Shown: positions 6,281 to 13,878 of the stretch, piece after piece
How positions within the stretch are numbered: position 1 is the stretch's first letter
Layout: each line of letters starts with the position of its first letter
Assembly: GCA_937958075.1 (NCBI GenBank)
Contig: CALFFB010000278.1
Coordinates: 1-13,943 of the forward strand
Reading direction: 5' to 3'
From: an uncultured Geobacteraceae bacterium
GTDB taxonomy: Bacteria > Desulfobacterota > Desulfuromonadia > Desulfuromonadales > Geopsychrobacteraceae
Length of the DNA: 13,943 nucleotides
The notes under the pieces: generated by a model
What the model was told of the DNA's origin: nothing
The model's database searches: none
What the model saw: only the letters and a program-made list of their open reading frames with translations
Program-made: the position numbers and the translations under genes

Positions 6281-8820
6281 GACAGAGCCTCAATGACAGA
6301 ATCGGGTTGAAAAAACGATTGCAGGGCGGAAAATACCTGGTCGCTGGATCCTTGAATAACCGGTGCCGGTGGCAGGGACTTGAGGAACAGCCGCCCGTAT
6401 CCCCGCTTGATCACCCGACTGTCAAGAATCAGGACAACGCCCTGGTCGTTCCGATGGCGGATCAGGCGACCGAACCCCTGCTTGAAACGGATCACCGCCT
6501 GGGGCACCGTATAGTCCATAAAGGCATCGCCGCCACTGGCGGTAATGGCCTGGGCACGGGCTTCGAGAATCGGCTCCGTCGGCACCTTGAAGGGAAGCCT
6601 GGTAATGATCACCTGTTCCAGGGACGCGCCGGGGACATCGACCCCTTCCCAGAAGGAATCGGTTCCGAAGAGACTGCTGGTGACATCATCGGTAAACCGC
6701 TTGAGCAGTCGGTGGCGATTTTCCTCCCCCTGGCGCAGACAGCGCAAGCGCCGGGCTTCGAGCACCGGCGCCAGCTCTTCATGTACATCGCGCAGCAGGG
6801 CGTAGGAGGTAAAGAGGACAAAGCTGCGCCCGTTACTGGCGACGACGGCTTTTTCAACAGCATCGCGAACCGCCGCGAAAAACCCGGGCCTGCCCGGTTC
6901 CGGAAGATCGGTGGGCACGGCGACCAGGGCCTGCTGCTGATAATTGAAGGGGGAGTTCAGGGCCAGCTTGCTGACCCGCCCCCTCTCCACCTGCTGCAAT
7001 CCGACCCGTGAACAGAAGTAGTCGAAGGAATCGGCAACGGTCAGGGTGGCGCTGGTCATGACCAGGGTCTGGAAGCGCTGATACAAGGCCCGTTGCAGGT
7101 TTTCGCCAACATCCAGCGGCGCCTGACAGAGGGTGGTGATCAGGCCCTTGCCGCGCCCGATCCGCCCTTCGCGGATCTCAATCCAGTGGCAGCCGGCCGG
7201 TGACACAGCGGTGAAGCATGCCAGGTTCATGGCGATCACCCCGAGACGCCCGACCATGCCCCGGATATCGATCAGGGTCGAATGGACCTTCTCCGCCACC
7301 GCATCCGGCAGAGTCCGGGCCAGCTGCAACAGGGCCTCAAGGCCCTGCTCCACGGTGGTGGTCGCGGTTTCCAGCCGCTTGAGGCGCTGCAGGATCTGCT
7401 GCCAGGCCTCCGTGGTGATAAAGTCCGGCAGAATCCGGTGCTTGAACTCCTGGCCGGCCGTCAGCTTCCGGCCCAGGGCCTCGGGCAGTTCCGTCGCGAT
7501 CTGTTGCAGTTCATCCACCGCCAGGTCGACAAGGATCTGGCGGTGACGGGTGACATCTTCAATGGCATCATAAAATGCCCGGTAGAGGACATCTTCCGTA
7601 TCGGGAAGCTCCCTGGCAAGCTGTCCCAGCAGGCGTGGCAGCAGGCCCTGATCCGGTTTGCGTGGATGCCGCAGGCGCGACAGCACCCGGGCAAAGGTAA
7701 AGCGGGTTATCTGCGCCGAAAAATAACTGGTTGCCACATCTTCCAGATGATGGGCTTCATCGAGAATCACCCGGTCGAAGGGCGGCAGAACCGCCGTCGC
7801 CGAATAATTGTCCGTCTGCTCACGCAGGGCCAGATCGGACAGGAGCAGGGCATGGTTGACCACGAGAATGTCGGCACGGGCAGCCTGACGTCGGGCACGA
7901 TGGAAAAAACAGCGGCTGTAGTGGGCGCACCGCACCCGCGCGCACTGATCAGCTTCACAGCAGACTTCTTCCCACGCCTGCCAGGACGGAATGAAGGACA
8001 GATCCTCCTTTGAGCCATCGGCGGTGGTCGTCGCCCAGAGGAGGATCTGCTGCAGCTGGGCCTGGACCTCCTGATCGAAGAGCCCCGGCTCATGGCCGGC
8101 GGTTTCCCCCCGGCGGATACAGAAATAGTTGCTGCGTCCCTTGACCAGCACCGCCTGAAAGGGGATAGCCGTGGCCCGTTGCAGAAAGGGCAGGTCCTTG
8201 CGCATCAGCTGTTCCTGCAGATTGATGGTCCGGGTCGAGACCACCACCCGCTCGCGGTTGTTGTGCGCCCAGAGCAGGGCGGGGACCAGGTAGGCAAGGC
8301 TCTTGCCGGTGCCGGTACCGGCCTCGATCACCGCCAGCTGCCCTTTATTAAAGGCATCACCGACAGCGAAGGCCATACGCAACTGCTCGGGACGCTGTTC
8401 ATAATCGGGAAGTCTGGCGGCAATCATGCCGTCCGGGCCGAGGAGTTCATCAATGCGCTGGGGATGGATCTTCTCCAGATCCCTTTCGGCAAAGGCTTCA
8501 ACAACCCGGTAGTGCTGATCGACACGATTGTTGACAATGTAGAAACCGACACCGAGATCCCCCAGCCGCGCGGCGATCTCCAGGTCGGCGGCTGAGGGTT
8601 CGAGGCTTCCGGAAGGGTGGTTGTGAATGACCACGTCACCATAGCTGCAGGTGTGGAGAATGGCCGGCACCGCCTTGTCGTTGCCGCGGGCCAGGACTTC
8701 AACCTGGACGACCCGTTGCCGGCTGTCGACCTGACCGAGGAAAAACACCTCGCGACCACCGGCGTCGGCAATGGCGAAACGCAGCATATCGAGGGATTCT
8801 GATGAGAAGCTATCGAGCAT
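6277..8820 (-). CDS. JAMM (RadC-like) domain fused to DinG/XPD-family Fe-S helicase
   Basis: An 847-aa two-domain protein. Residues 1-125 are a RadC-type JAMM domain without the helix-hairpin-helix part: E24 in REVFFLGQVD, then HNHPSGSLEPSAADLE with H66, H68 and D79 in the metal-ligand positions. Residues about 140-845 are a DinG-like superfamily 2 helicase: Walker A EAGTGTGKS (166-174), Fe-S cysteines C234, C293, C298 and C304, Walker B DEAHHLE (354-360), SATL (590-593), GTDSFWEGVDVPG (719-731) and motif VI QGFGRLIRH (781-789). The 5- and 6-residue spacing of the last three cysteines equals that of E. coli DinG (C194, C199, C205). DinG helicases unwind DNA 5' to 3', including R-loops. In many Firmicutes an exonuclease domain occupies the N-terminal place that JAMM takes here. 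The ATG at 8820 lacks a Shine-Dalgarno site; ATG at codon 12 is an alternative that still keeps E24. Confidence 0.93.
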   Translation of the reverse strand: MLDSFSSESLDMLRFAIADAGGREVFFLGQVDSRQRVVQVEVLARGNDKAVPAILHTCSYGDVVIHNHPSGSLEPSAADLEIAARLGDLGVGFYIVNNRVDQHYRVVEAFAERDLEKIHPQRIDELLGPDGMIAARLPDYEQRPEQLRMAFAVGDAFNKGQLAVIEAGTGTGKSLAYLVPALLWAHNNRERVVVSTRTINLQEQLMRKDLPFLQRATAIPFQAVLVKGRSNYFCIRRGETAGHEPGLFDQEVQAQLQQILLWATTTADGSKEDLSFIPSWQAWEEVCCEADQCARVRCAHYSRCFFHRARRQAARADILVVNHALLLSDLALREQTDNYSATAVLPPFDRVILDEAHHLEDVATSYFSAQITRFTFARVLSRLRHPRKPDQGLLPRLLGQLARELPDTEDVLYRAFYDAIEDVTRHRQILVDLAVDELQQIATELPEALGRKLTAGQEFKHRILPDFITTEAWQQILQRLKRLETATTTVEQGLEALLQLARTLPDAVAEKVHSTLIDIRGMVGRLGVIAMNLACFTAVSPAGCHWIEIREGRIGRGKGLITTLCQAPLDVGENLQRALYQRFQTLVMTSATLTVADSFDYFCSRVGLQQVERGRVSKLALNSPFNYQQQALVAVPTDLPEPGRPGFFAAVRDAVEKAVVASNGRSFVLFTSYALLRDVHEELAPVLEARRLRCLRQGEENRHRLLKRFTDDVTSSLFGTDSFWEGVDVPGASLEQVIITRLPFKVPTEPILEARAQAITASGGDAFMDYTVPQAVIRFKQGFGRLIRHRNDQGVVLILDSRVIKRGYGRLFLKSLPPAPVIQGSSDQVFSALQSFFQPDSVIEALS

Positions 8821-8828
8821 GGCGTCGG

Positions 8829-8834
8829 ATTATA
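8829..8834 (-). promoter_or_regulatory. Candidate -10 element of the JAMM-helicase gene
   Basis: A perfect TATAAT on the minus strand, 8 bases before the assigned ATG at 8820. No good -35 hexamer sits 16-18 bases upstream. If this -10 is used, transcription would begin almost at the ATG, so the message would be leaderless or translation would begin at codon 12. It could also be a chance AT-rich hexamer. Confidence 0.4.
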
Positions 8835-8890
8835 GTGGAAGTTCCGGCATAATTGGGAAAAATTCGTGATTTCTGCAGCAGCTATTCCCC

Positions 8891-8919
8891 TTGATGCTCC
8901 AGCGGCCCCTGTTTATGAT
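8891..8919 (+). promoter_or_regulatory. Candidate sigma70 promoter of the glycosylase gene
   Basis: TTGATG (8891-8896), a 17-base spacer and TATGAT (8914-8919) form a good sigma70 pair (4/6 and 5/6 matches). The start of transcription would be near 8926, with about 27 bases of leader before the ATG at 8954. An inverted repeat TTGATGCT (8891-8898) / AGCATCAA (8922-8929) brackets it: one arm covers the -35 hexamer, the other the expected start point. Confidence 0.6.
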
Positions 8920-8953
8920 GCAGCATCAAAACCTGTAGCCAATGGAGGCGGAC

Positions 8954-9610
8954 ATGCCTGATCTCTTAACCATCTACCACCGCTTGCGGCAAGAATATTC
9001 ACTCAATGGCTGGTGGCCGGCGGAGTCCCCTTTTGAGGTGGTGGTAGGAGCCTTTCTGACCCAGAATACCAACTGGAACAATGTTGAAAAGGCCCTGACC
9101 AACCTCCGTGATGCCAACGCCCTGGATCTTCCGCTGCTGGCGCAAATACCGCGTGCCGACCTGGAACAGCTCATCCGCCCCTCCGGTTTTTTCCGGCAAA
9201 AGGCTGAACGTCTGCAGAATTTCTGCCGTTATCTGCTGGCTGAACATGATGGGGTACTGTCTGATCTGTTGCACCTGCGCCTCGATGCCGCGCGCGACCG
9301 GCTGCTGGCACAACCAGGTATCGGCCACGAAACCGCCGACTCCATCCTCCTCTACGCCGGTGATCGTCCGTCATTTGTCATCGACAGCTACACCCGCCGC
9401 CTGTTCGGGCGGATCGGCATCCTCACCGGAAGCGAAAAATACGACGACATCCGGCAGCTGTTCATGGACCGGATTCCGGAGGAGGTCCCCCTGTATAAGG
9501 ACTATCATGCCCTCATTGTCACCCACTGCAAGGAACTGTGTCGTAAAACCCCCCTCTGCCGGCAATGTTTCTGTGCAAATTTCTGTGCTTATGCGGTCAA
9601 GGCGTCTTGA
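8954..9610 (+). CDS. Endonuclease III-family DNA glycosylase, K-to-E variant (MagIII-like)
   Basis: A HhH-GPD base-excision repair glycosylase with an Fe-S cluster. The start is placed at 8954 (218 aa), because GGAGG (8944-8948) sits 5 bases before it and overlaps the alternative ATG at 8942. Residues are numbered from 8942. FLTQNTNW (38-45) is the usual early helix. The helix-hairpin-helix LLAQPGIGHETADSILLYAG (121-140) has E130 where endonuclease III has its catalytic lysine. The GPD aspartate is retained as D148 in VIDSYTRR. Cysteines C200, C206, C209 and C215 (spacing 5-2-5) form the C-terminal cluster motif. Retaining the aspartate while losing the lysine points to a monofunctional glycosylase without lyase activity. 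The GIG-x-E-(S/T)-AD pattern resembles H. pylori MagIII (3-methyladenine glycosylase), so alkylated bases are a candidate substrate, but this is inference. Confidence 0.88.
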   Translation: MPDLLTIYHRLRQEYSLNGWWPAESPFEVVVGAFLTQNTNWNNVEKALTNLRDANALDLPLLAQIPRADLEQLIRPSGFFRQKAERLQNFCRYLLAEHDGVLSDLLHLRLDAARDRLLAQPGIGHETADSILLYAGDRPSFVIDSYTRRLFGRIGILTGSEKYDDIRQLFMDRIPEEVPLYKDYHALIVTHCKELCRKTPLCRQCFCANFCAYAVKAS

Positions 9611-9635
9611 ACAATTGCGTTATCTGCGCTAGTCT
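9607..9635 (+). promoter_or_regulatory. Weak candidate promoter of the ElyC-like gene
   Basis: TTGAAC (9607-9612), 17 bases, then TAGTCT (9630-9635), overlapping the end of the glycosylase gene. The -35 hexamer and spacing are the same as in the selC promoter candidate, but the -10 matches the consensus at only 3 of 6 positions. The genes may instead be cotranscribed across the 66-bp gap. Confidence 0.25.
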
Positions 9636-9676
9636 TCACGGTTTCAACATCCTTACCCGCAACGGATACAAAGACG

Positions 9677-10465
9677 ATGGATCACACCCTGTTTCTGCTG
9701 AAAAAAATTCTTGGTGATTTTCTCTCTCCGGTGCCGGTCATCCTGTTATTGATGTTGTTTGCCTTTCTGAGTCTGCTGCGGCGGAAAAACCGCTGGTTCG
9801 GTCTGCTGTGCCTGTTTCTGGCTCTGGTCGGTCTGTTCGCAGCCAGTTACCCGCCCTTGAGTCAGCAGCTGATGGCCCCCTACGAATCACGCTATCCGGC
9901 CTATGAAGCGTCCGGACAGCAGCAGGACTACATTGCCGTACTCGGCAACTGGCACCAGACCACCCCGGGCCAGCCGGTGACCAGTGAACTCGGCCCGACG
10001 GCGGTTGTCCGCCTGGCCGAAGGGATACGCATCTACCGTCTGCATCCCGGCAGTCGTCTGATCTTTACCGGCTACCACGGCATCGACAAGGACCCGGTCT
10101 CCTTTCCGGAAAAACTCAAGGAACTCGCCGTCGCCCTGGGCGTTCCGGAAACAGATATCCTGACCTTCAGCGGACCACGGGATACCGTTGAAGAAGCGCA
10201 GTTGATCGCCGGGCTGTATCCACAGAGCCGGCTGGTGCTGGTCACCTCGGCGTCCCACATGCCGCGGGCCATGGCTCTGTTCGAAGGAGCGGGACTGCAG
10301 CCCGTACCGGCGCCGACGGATCATCTGAGCAAGCCGGCCACCCGCTGGTGGCGGTTTCCCGACGCCAGAAGCCTGGCCAAGACGGAGCGCTGGATTCACG
10401 AACAACTGGGGCTGCTCTGGGCAAAGCTGATGGGGCAAAGGGCACAACAGACCGAAGCTGAATAA
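9677..10465 (+). CDS. ElyC/YdcF-type DUF218 membrane protein
   Basis: A 262-aa protein of the DUF218 family with two N-terminal membrane spans (about 17-35 and 40-57), the same layout and size as E. coli ElyC (YcbC). ElyC supports peptidoglycan assembly at low temperature through undecaprenyl-phosphate lipid carrier metabolism. The DUF218 domain covers about 84-245: YIAVLGNW (85-92), SRLIFTGYHG (126-135), PRDTVEEA (167-174) and LVTSASHMPRAMALFEGAGL (188-207), the last being the family's most conserved stretch. The ribosome site before the ATG at 9677 is weak. The gene ends 50 bp before ileS on the same strand. The family is certain; the ElyC-like role is likely but not proved by sequence, as YdcF-type relatives differ in function. 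Confidence 0.85.
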   Translation: MDHTLFLLKKILGDFLSPVPVILLLMLFAFLSLLRRKNRWFGLLCLFLALVGLFAASYPPLSQQLMAPYESRYPAYEASGQQQDYIAVLGNWHQTTPGQPVTSELGPTAVVRLAEGIRIYRLHPGSRLIFTGYHGIDKDPVSFPEKLKELAVALGVPETDILTFSGPRDTVEEAQLIAGLYPQSRLVLVTSASHMPRAMALFEGAGLQPVPAPTDHLSKPATRWWRFPDARSLAKTERWIHEQLGLLWAKLMGQRAQQTEAE

Positions 10466-10484
10466 TTCTCTTGATCATTTTAGC

Positions 10485-10501
10485 GGGGCGCAACCCGCCC
10501 C
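10485..10501 (+). promoter_or_regulatory. Hairpin just upstream of the ileS ribosome-binding site
   Basis: GGGGCG (10485-10490) pairs with CGCCCC (10496-10501) around a 5-base loop, followed by TTT and then the GGAG (10505-10508) of ileS. It could be a weak terminator for the ElyC-like gene, an attenuator or a structure that affects ileS translation. The T run is too short for a confident terminator call. The leader is far too short for a T-box. Confidence 0.45.
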
Positions 10502-10515
10502 TTTGGAGACCTTCC

Positions 10516-13296
10516 ATGGACTACAAAAATACCCTGAACCTGCCTGAAACCGATTTTCCCATGCGTGCCAATCTGCCGGTTCGGGAACCGGAAATCCTCG
10601 CCCTGTGGCAACAGGCCGACCTCAACCGGCAGTTGGAACGGCCGAATCCTGACAAGCCCTGCTTTGTCCTTCATGACGGCCCTCCTTATGCCAACGGCAA
10701 CATTCACATGGGCCATGCCCTGAACAAGATCCTCAAGGACATTATCGTCAAGAGCAAGCGGATGCAGGGGTATTACGCGCCCTATGTGCCCGGTTGGGAC
10801 TGTCACGGGCTGCCCATTGAGCTGATGGTTGACAAGAAGCTGGGCAAGAAAAAGCGGGAGCTGAGCAAAGCCGAATTCCGGCGGGAATGCCGCGAGTACG
10901 CCAAGGTCTGGATTGCTACCCAGTCCGAGCAATTTCAGCGCCTGGGCATCCTCGGCAACTGGGATGATCCCTATCTGACCATGACCGAAAAATACGAAGC
11001 GACCACCGCCCGTGAACTGGCGAAACTGGCGGAGCGTGGTTCCCTGTTCAAGGGGAAAAAGCCCATCCACTGGTGCTCGTCCTGTGTCACCGCCCTGGCT
11101 GAAGCCGAGGTCGAGTACGACGACCACACCTCGCCATCCATCTATGTCAAGTTTCCCTATATCGACGAGCTGCCGCCGGAACTGGCCCGGCTCGCGGACA
11201 AGCCCCTGGGTTTCCTGATCTGGACGACAACGCCCTGGACCATCCCTGCCAACCTCGGGGTCTGCCTGAATCCGGAACTGCCCTATGTCGCCATCGACAC
11301 CGGCAGCGAATACCTGGTGGTCGCTGCCGGGCTCAAGGAGCAGGTCTGTGCGGCAACAAACCTTGATCACCCTGAAACCGTCGCCACCTTTGACGCCACC
11401 CTGTTCGAGGGGAAAAACTGTCGGCATCCCTTTTATGACCGGCCGTCCCTGCTGATGCTGGGTGACCATGTTACCCTTGAGGCGGGAACAGGATGTGTCC
11501 ATACCGCCCCCGGCCACGGCCAGGACGATTACGCCATCGGTCTCAAGTACGGCCTTGAGGTCTATAATCCGGTGGACGATTATGGTCGCTACCGTGACGA
11601 TCTGGAGCTGTTCGGCGGCATGAAGCTGGGTGAAGCCAACGGCGCCGTCAACAGCAAGCTGCTTGAGGTTGGCGCCCTGCTCCATGAAACCAGCGTCAGC
11701 CACAGCTACCCCCACTGCTGGCGCTGCAAAAAGCCCGTCATCTTCCGGGCCACGGAACAATGGTTTGTCAGCATGGAGGCAAACCAGCTGCGCCAAAAAG
11801 CCCTGGCAGAGATCGATCGGGTGCAGTGGATTCCCGCCTGGGGGCGTGACCGCATCTACAATATGATCGAAGCCCGTCCCGACTGGTGCGTCAGCCGCCA
11901 GCGCAGCTGGGGCGTACCGATTACCATCGTTTATTGTGAAAAATGTGGAGAAGCCCTCAATGACGGCACCGTCATGCATCACATCGCCGATCTATTTGAC
12001 GAGGCGGGCAGTGATGTCTGGTTTGAAAAAGAGGCTTCCGAGCTGTTGCCGAAAGGAACGGTATGCCCGGCCTGCAGCCATGATCATTTTACCAAAGAAA
12101 CTGATATCCTTGACGTCTGGTTCGATTCCGGCGTATCCCACGCCGCTGTCTGCGAAGTGCGCGCCGAACTGCACAGCCCGGCCGATCTCTACCTGGAGGG
12201 CTCGGATCAGCACCGCGGCTGGTTTCATTCCAGCCTGCTGGAATCCGTCGGCACCCGTGACCGGGCACCCTACAAGGCCGTCCTGACCCATGGTTTTGTC
12301 CTCGACAAGAACGGTCGCCCCATGTCGAAATCCATGGGCAACGTCATCTCTCCGGACGAAATCATCAAGAAATACGGTGCTGAGATCCTGCGCCTGTGGG
12401 TCGCGGCCACCGACTACCGTGATGATATCCGGCTTGGTGATGAAACCCTGCAGCGTCTCTCCGACGCCTACCGCCGCATTCGCAACACCGCCCGCTACCT
12501 CCTCGGCAACCTCAACGGCTTCGACCCGGCAACCGATCAGATCGCCGCCGGGCAACTGCTGGAGCTGGATCGCTGGGCCCTGTCCCGCCTGGCCCGCTTG
12601 ACCCAGCGCGTGGCTACGGCCTATGAAAAGTACGAATTTCATACCCTCTACCACGCGGTGCATAATTTCTGCGCCATCGATTTGAGCGCCTTTTATCTTG
12701 ATATCCTCAAGGATCGCCTCTATATCAGCGCCAAAAGCAGTGTCGAATACCGCAGCGCCCGCACCACCCTGTACCGCATTGTCGATGCCCTGACCCGGCT
12801 GATCGCCCCGGTGCTGAGCTTTACCGCCGATGAGATCTGGCAGCGTCTGCCGGGGGAAAGGGAAGAGAGCGTCCATCTGGCCAGCTTTCCACAGGCGGCG
12901 CGTGAAGATCTCGACGACGCGCTGGAAGCGCGTTATGAAAAACTGGGGAAAATCCGCACTGAGGTCTCCCGCCTTCTGGAAAAGGCACGGGCGGAAAAAC
13001 GGATCGGTCAGTCCCTGGAAGCCAGGGTGGTCCTCTGTCCTCCGGCAGACTATCGTCAACTGCTGACTGAGTACCAGGACCTGCTACCCGGGTATTTTAT
13101 TGTGTCGCAGGTCGAACTGGTGGATACCCTGTCCGATGGCCAGGAGTCCGGTCAGGTGCCGGGACTTAAACTGCTGGTTGCCGAGGCCGATGGCAGCAAG
13201 TGTGAGCGCTGCTGGAACTATGCCCAGAACATCGGCTCAGCGAAGGAACATCCGAGCCTCTGCGCCCGCTGTGCCGCAGCCCTGGCGGCGGAGTAA
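10516..13296 (+). CDS. ileS: Isoleucyl-tRNA synthetase
   Basis: Class I synthetase that charges tRNA-Ile and edits mischarged valine; cytoplasmic. The start is the ATG at 10516 (926 aa), giving MDYKNTLNLPETDFPMRANL, the standard bacterial IleS N-terminus, with GGAG 7 bases upstream. The frame is open to a TTG at 10471, but that extension has no family counterpart. Landmarks: HMGH (64-67, HIGH signature), the editing-domain motif WTTTPW (236-241), DWCVSRQRSWGVPI from 456, and MSKS (603-606, KMSKS signature). There are two zinc-binding sets: CxxC at 474/477 and 517/520 within the catalytic half, and C896/C899 with C916/C919 at the C-terminus. It reads as the typical bacterial form. lspA starts 1 bp after its stop, the classic ileS-lspA pairing. 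Confidence 0.98.
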   Translation: MDYKNTLNLPETDFPMRANLPVREPEILALWQQADLNRQLERPNPDKPCFVLHDGPPYANGNIHMGHALNKILKDIIVKSKRMQGYYAPYVPGWDCHGLPIELMVDKKLGKKKRELSKAEFRRECREYAKVWIATQSEQFQRLGILGNWDDPYLTMTEKYEATTARELAKLAERGSLFKGKKPIHWCSSCVTALAEAEVEYDDHTSPSIYVKFPYIDELPPELARLADKPLGFLIWTTTPWTIPANLGVCLNPELPYVAIDTGSEYLVVAAGLKEQVCAATNLDHPETVATFDATLFEGKNCRHPFYDRPSLLMLGDHVTLEAGTGCVHTAPGHGQDDYAIGLKYGLEVYNPVDDYGRYRDDLELFGGMKLGEANGAVNSKLLEVGALLHETSVSHSYPHCWRCKKPVIFRATEQWFVSMEANQLRQKALAEIDRVQWIPAWGRDRIYNMIEARPDWCVSRQRSWGVPITIVYCEKCGEALNDGTVMHHIADLFDEAGSDVWFEKEASELLPKGTVCPACSHDHFTKETDILDVWFDSGVSHAAVCEVRAELHSPADLYLEGSDQHRGWFHSSLLESVGTRDRAPYKAVLTHGFVLDKNGRPMSKSMGNVISPDEIIKKYGAEILRLWVAATDYRDDIRLGDETLQRLSDAYRRIRNTARYLLGNLNGFDPATDQIAAGQLLELDRWALSRLARLTQRVATAYEKYEFHTLYHAVHNFCAIDLSAFYLDILKDRLYISAKSSVEYRSARTTLYRIVDALTRLIAPVLSFTADEIWQRLPGEREESVHLASFPQAAREDLDDALEARYEKLGKIRTEVSRLLEKARAEKRIGQSLEARVVLCPPADYRQLLTEYQDLLPGYFIVSQVELVDTLSDGQESGQVPGLKLLVAEADGSKCERCWNYAQNIGSAKEHPSLCARCAAALAAE

Positions 13297-13297
13297 C

Positions 13298-13783
13298 ATG
13301 AAAAAATACCCGCTGTTTATCACCCTTGTTGCCGTCAGCCTGGTTCTCGATCAACTGTCAAAGGTGTATATAGAAAACACCTTCAGCTATGGTCGCATGC
13401 GGGTTCTGATAGAGAACCATGTCTATATTACCCATCTGCGCAACCCCGGCGCGGCTTTCGGAATTCTCGCCGACAGCGCCTGGCGGCTGCCGTTTTTTCT
13501 GACCATCTCCAGCGTCGCTGTCATCGGCATTCTCTGGTACCTGAGAACCCTCCCGGACAACGCGCGGTTCATGCATGCTGCCCTGGCTTTGATCTTCGGA
13601 GGAGCGGTAGGAAACCTCATTGATCGGGTGCGCCTGGGCGAGGTGGTGGATTTTATCGGCGTTCACTGGTACCAGTATCACTGGCCCGCTTTCAATATCG
13701 CCGACAGCGCCATCTGTGTCGGGGTGGCCATGTTGCTGTTCTCGACCTGGCGGGACGAACGCCGACACAAAAAGACAGCATAA
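13298..13783 (+). CDS. lspA: Lipoprotein signal peptidase II
   Basis: A 161-aa inner-membrane aspartic protease that removes signal peptides from prolipoproteins after diacylglycerol attachment; the SGNH lipoprotein in this window would be a substrate. The start is the ATG at 13298, 1 bp after the ileS stop, with GGAG inside the last ileS codons. Four hydrophobic spans lie at about 5-21, 64-82, 92-109 and 134-150. Conserved motifs are DQLSK (18-22), NPGAAFG (49-55), GNLIDR (105-110), VVDFI (116-120) with D118, and FNIADSAI (132-139) with D136; the catalytic aspartate pair lies in these last motifs. The frame is open further upstream inside ileS, but that part is out-of-frame ileS sequence. 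A terminator follows 28 bp downstream. Confidence 0.97.
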   Translation: MKKYPLFITLVAVSLVLDQLSKVYIENTFSYGRMRVLIENHVYITHLRNPGAAFGILADSAWRLPFFLTISSVAVIGILWYLRTLPDNARFMHAALALIFGGAVGNLIDRVRLGEVVDFIGVHWYQYHWPAFNIADSAICVGVAMLLFSTWRDERRHKKTA

Positions 13784-13811
13784 GGACTGTTGTGAGCCTG
13801 TCCTGATAACA

Positions 13812-13847
13812 ACAAAGGGCGTACCTGTCATCGGGTACGCCCTTTGT
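13812..13847. terminator. Bidirectional terminator between lspA and a converging gene
   Basis: ACAAAGGGCGTACC and GGTACGCCCTTTGT form a 14-bp perfect stem around an 8-base loop. It sits in the 95-bp gap between lspA and the converging gene end at 13879. The plus side is followed by a T-rich but interrupted tail (GCTTGTATT), and the minus side by TGTTATC, so it can serve both transcripts. Confidence 0.75.
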
Positions 13848-13878
13848 GCTTGTATTAAATTTTATCCTTCAGGGGTTT

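Noticed and set aside
10471..10515. TTG at 10471 as the start of ileS
   Set aside because: The added 15 residues have no counterpart in IleS proteins and run through the hairpin and the Shine-Dalgarno site that serves the ATG at 10516.
10466..10515. T-box riboswitch before ileS
   Set aside because: The gap is only 50 bp and holds one short hairpin; a T-box leader needs far more sequence.
10480..11982. 500-codon open frame antisense to ileS (another lies at 11992-13059)
   Set aside because: Both are shadows of the ileS frame; the composition is typical of antisense translation, and they have no ribosome sites or domains.
13100..13297. 66-codon N-terminal extension of lspA inside ileS
   Set aside because: It is out-of-frame ileS sequence; LspA homologues begin near the MKKYPLF start, which has its own ribosome site.
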